Source of the DNA: a bacterium HR37
Lineage (GTDB): Bacteria; Desulfobacterota_D; UBA1144; Nemesobacterales; CSP1-2
Direction: 5' to 3'
DNA length: 64,000 bases
Assembly (NCBI GenBank): GCA_002898375.1
Contig: BEIN01000004.1
Coordinates: 1 to 64,000, forward strand
Below are positions 61,671 to 64,000 of this stretch, piece after piece (position 1 is the first letter of the stretch; every line of letters begins with the position of its first letter). A program made the position numbers and the translations under genes. The notes beneath the pieces are model-generated. The model was not told the DNA's origin, made no database searches, and saw nothing but the letters and a program-made list of their open reading frames with translations.

Positions 61671-62693
61671 TTGAGGCTTTTTAGAAAACGTGTTTTTTAT
61701 ATAGGTACTGGGGTTATAGTTGCTTTTTTGGTCTTGGTTTTTTTCTGGTTTACCTACCTTGTTTACTTTTACCAGTCAGGAAAGGAAAAGGAGGTTTACA
61801 TCCCCAAGGGAACTGGACTAAAAGGCATAGCCCATATACTTAGGGAATCAGGGGTTATAAAAGACGAAAGACTGTTTATTGCTTATGTATTCCTCAGGGG
61901 TAAACACGGAGGGTTAAGGGCTGGGGAATACAGGTTTCTTGCTACCGATTCTATGGCCAAGGTCGTTGAAAAGCTTGTAAGGGGAGAGGTTATCATACGA
62001 AAGATTACCATACCTGAGGGATTAAACATGTACGAGATAGGTGAGCTACTGGAGAGAAAAGGGGTTCTATCAGGTAAAGAGTTTGTAAGAAAGGCCAGGG
62101 ACAGAGAGCTTGTTAAGGACCTTTTAGGAGACCCCTCTATAGATAGCCTTGAGGGGTATTTGTTTCCGGATACGTATTTTTATACAAAGGGAATAACCCC
62201 TGAGGAGTTTATTCGCATGATGGTTTCAAGGTTTAAGCAGGTTTATACTTCCTTAAAATCGAGCTCTAAGGCTGTTGAGCTTGGTGATAGGGAGATTGTA
62301 GTACTTGCCTCAATTATCGAAAAAGAAACAGCAATTGATTCGGAGCGTCCCTTAATTTCAGCGGTTTTTTATAACCGTTTAAGGCGTGGTATGAAGCTCC
62401 AAAGCGATCCCACCGTTATATATGCACTGGGGGATAGGTTTGATGGAAACCTAAAAAAAGAGCATCTGCAAATCAAAAACAGCTATAACACATATGTGGT
62501 TTCAGGTCTTCCTCCAGGCCCTATAGCAAACCCTGGGAGGGAATCTCTAAAGGCTGCTCTAAACCCTGCGGATGTTGATTATCTCTACTTTGTTGCAGAC
62601 GGAAGCGGTGCCCATCATTTCTCTTCTAACTACAAGGATCACCTAAAGGCTGTAAATCGGTATCAGAAACAACCCAGCCAAGCCGTTGACTAA
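61671..62693 (+). CDS. mltG: Endolytic peptidoglycan transglycosylase MltG
   Basis: The product has 340 residues and begins at TTG. One N-terminal membrane segment is followed by a LysM-like region (YIPKGTGLKGIAHILRESGV) and the YceG/MltG catalytic domain: SLEGYLFPDTYFY, VVLASIIEKETAI with the catalytic Glu, NRLRRGMKLQSDPTVIYALG and NSYNTYVVSGLPPGPIANPG. It cuts nascent glycan strands in the periplasm. It adjoins the converging VWA gene with no spacer. Confidence 0.95.
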   Translation: MRLFRKRVFYIGTGVIVAFLVLVFFWFTYLVYFYQSGKEKEVYIPKGTGLKGIAHILRESGVIKDERLFIAYVFLRGKHGGLRAGEYRFLATDSMAKVVEKLVRGEVIIRKITIPEGLNMYEIGELLERKGVLSGKEFVRKARDRELVKDLLGDPSIDSLEGYLFPDTYFYTKGITPEEFIRMMVSRFKQVYTSLKSSSKAVELGDREIVVLASIIEKETAIDSERPLISAVFYNRLRRGMKLQSDPTVIYALGDRFDGNLKKEHLQIKNSYNTYVVSGLPPGPIANPGRESLKAALNPADVDYLYFVADGSGAHHFSSNYKDHLKAVNRYQKQPSQAVD

Positions 62694-63965
62694 TTACTTG
62701 GAGAAAACATTGCTAAATGGGTCAACCCTGGGTTTGCTCACAGAGGAATTATTTTCGTTAAAGAGCTTTTTCTCCCTTCTTTCTATCCTGATTACCCCAT
62801 CTTTCCCGCGGGATGCTATAAACTGTGCACCACAGGTTTCTTCCGATATCTTTTGAAGGATCTTTGGATAGTTCTTAGAACCTATAAATATAGAGTGGAT
62901 ACAGACACCAAGCTTTCTTGCTCTTATTCTTTCGTTTATAACCTCACACTCTCCGGAGGTAGGGATTCCATCCGTAATAAACAGAATGTGCTTGTTTCTC
63001 TGACCTCTTCCTTTAAACTCTGAGAGGGCATCCTTAAGAGCATCCTCATAGTTTGTGTTTCCAGAGCACTCCGTTCTAGATGCAAGCTCAAGAATCCAGG
63101 CATAGTCTCGGGTAAAGAACTTTCCGTTTCGTTTGTATTTGTAAGAGCGGTGGTTAAATTCTATATACCCAACCTTCATTTTCTTTGCTCTTGCAAGCTC
63201 TACAACTCCCCGTACAACTGAAGAGGACCACTCACTGTATACTCCCATCATGGATGTACTTACATCCCTGAGGATAGCAATCTCTCCACCCATTGTTTCT
63301 TTTTCCCGCTTGTGGACTCGGGGGAGGTTAGGTGTTGTGTGCTGTGCCCATATTACACCTTCGAGTGGATCTACATCCTCAATTTCAGAGAAGTAATTCA
63401 TCCTCTTCCATCTCCTTGGTTGTCCTCCAGGATGTGGGGCATCAAAGGCTATATTTCTCTGTATATTACCCTCAAGAACCTTCATTATTATCTTTACGTT
63501 CTCTGCTGCCTCTAGGTTTTTCTTCCCTCCGATCCAGTAGTCTTCTTCAGCTCCTGCATAGGGAGATTTGCTGGCATATACCTTCTGAGATGGCTTATCC
63601 TTTTTATCTCCCTGATGTTGTCCTTCTTCCTTGGCCTGGCCATTTGCAGGGTCCCTTAGCTTCTGGTCAACGTTAAGGCTCATGCTTCCGTTGGTTTCCT
63701 TGGCAAGGTTGTCCTTAAGCTCTTTTAAGGCCTGGAAAAAGGTCTTTCTTGCTTCTGAGAGTTGATCCTGGTTAGAGGAATCCTCTCTACCTTCCTGTCC
63801 GAGGTTCTGGTTTTGCTGTTCCCGTGGTACGTTTCGGTCAAACTCAGATGTCTGCGGCTCTATAGTGCTCTTTGAGTCTCGAAGGGCTTTTTTTTTAGAG
63901 ACCGCATCTTCTATGATCTCGTCAATCTTGAGAAAGATCTCCTCAGGAATACGAAAAGCTGTCAT
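62694..63965 (-). CDS. VWA-domain protein (MoxR-partner type), start uncertain at window edge
   Basis: The product has at least 423 residues. The N-terminal 140 residues are charged, helical and low-complexity (Gln/Glu/Lys rich). The von Willebrand A domain fills about 225-400 with MIDAS residues: DVSTSM (DxSxS), a Thr in CSGNTNYEDAL and Asp in ITDGIPTSG. The architecture resembles CobT/NorD-like VWA partners of MoxR AAA+ ATPases, used in cofactor insertion or metal handling. The frame stays open upstream of the ATG at 63965 to the window edge (TVEDLQALKY precedes it), so the true start may lie outside. Confidence 0.78.
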   Translation of the reverse strand: MTAFRIPEEIFLKIDEIIEDAVSKKKALRDSKSTIEPQTSEFDRNVPREQQNQNLGQEGREDSSNQDQLSEARKTFFQALKELKDNLAKETNGSMSLNVDQKLRDPANGQAKEEGQHQGDKKDKPSQKVYASKSPYAGAEEDYWIGGKKNLEAAENVKIIMKVLEGNIQRNIAFDAPHPGGQPRRWKRMNYFSEIEDVDPLEGVIWAQHTTPNLPRVHKREKETMGGEIAILRDVSTSMMGVYSEWSSSVVRGVVELARAKKMKVGYIEFNHRSYKYKRNGKFFTRDYAWILELASRTECSGNTNYEDALKDALSEFKGRGQRNKHILFITDGIPTSGECEVINERIRARKLGVCIHSIFIGSKNYPKILQKISEETCGAQFIASRGKDGVIRIERREKKLFNENNSSVSKPRVDPFSNVFSK

Positions 63966-64000
63966 GTATTTTAGAGCCTGTAGGTCTTCTACTGTGCAAC

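Overview
The window reads as a stretch of chromosome from a Gram-negative, probably thermophilic or moderately thermophilic bacterium of about 45% GC. Sequence-based reasons: lipoprotein signals and a GT9 heptosyltransferase-like gene (outer membrane), menaquinone genes of the futalosine route (mqnA, mqnD and a probable mqnX), type IV pilins behind a sigma-54 promoter with a PilH/PilI-like ABC transporter (arrangement known from Myxococcus/Geobacter-type bacteria), heavy use of AGG/AGA and ATA codons, frequent TTG/GTG starts, and two HEPN/MNT modules. I cannot assign a phylum from sequence alone; a deltaproteobacterial/Desulfobacterota-like or other deep Gram-negative lineage is my best guess.

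Layout. 0-1.6 kb: surface proteins, one with a C-terminal Gly-rich/Cys/TM/Arg-tail sorting signal. 1.6-10.2 kb: a HEPN/MNT pair, then an export-linked redox locus. Two PPIC lipoproteins flank a Tat-signalled gluconate-dehydrogenase-type small subunit. Divergent from them is a GMC flavoprotein with a four-Cys cluster, followed by an FG-GAP/UnbV lipoprotein and a secreted subtilase. 10.2-17.3 kb: polyprenyl-phosphate-sugar glycosylation genes (DPM1-like GT2, GT-C, PMT/GT39, GtrA, PIG-V-like, GT4) and a CPBP protease. 17.4-23.7 kb: housekeeping genes (nadE, tyrS, rnpB, rnhA, zinc-ribbon protein, tRNA-CAU, birA, a TenA/PqqC-like protein). 23.8-31.3 kb: TPR protein and lipoprotein, then a pilin-pilin-ABC-TPR cluster and GT9. 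31.4-41 kb: nitroreductase; the run lipoprotein-hisA-hisF-dgt-mqnA-mqnD; and converging on it dapF-mqnX-(GGCT/N-formylglutamate-amidohydrolase fusion), preceded by a strikingly structured leader. 41-49.8 kb: gyrA, thioesterase, GST, a 1145-residue hybrid histidine kinase, nhaA.

49.8-60.4 kb is an accessory island. Its right edge is an intact tRNA-Gly(GCC) gene with a truncated tyrosine-recombinase gene next to the tRNA 3' end. Its left edge is a diverged tRNA 3' fragment in the same orientation, the classic picture of a tRNA-targeted element. Inside are a frameshifted DUF2703 gene, katG, a MntA/HepT toxin-antitoxin pair, an IS5-like insertion sequence and the decayed end of a second copy, an AT-rich YprA/MrfA-like helicase, a fragment resembling a restriction-type domain, an unrecognised membrane-protein gene with a tiny acidic ORF behind it, and a single CRISPR-repeat-like 36-mer fused to the recombinase fragment. 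This is the region most likely to hold an undescribed (possibly defence) function.

60.5-64 kb returns to core genes: proB, mltG and a VWA-domain protein whose reading frame is still open at the window edge.
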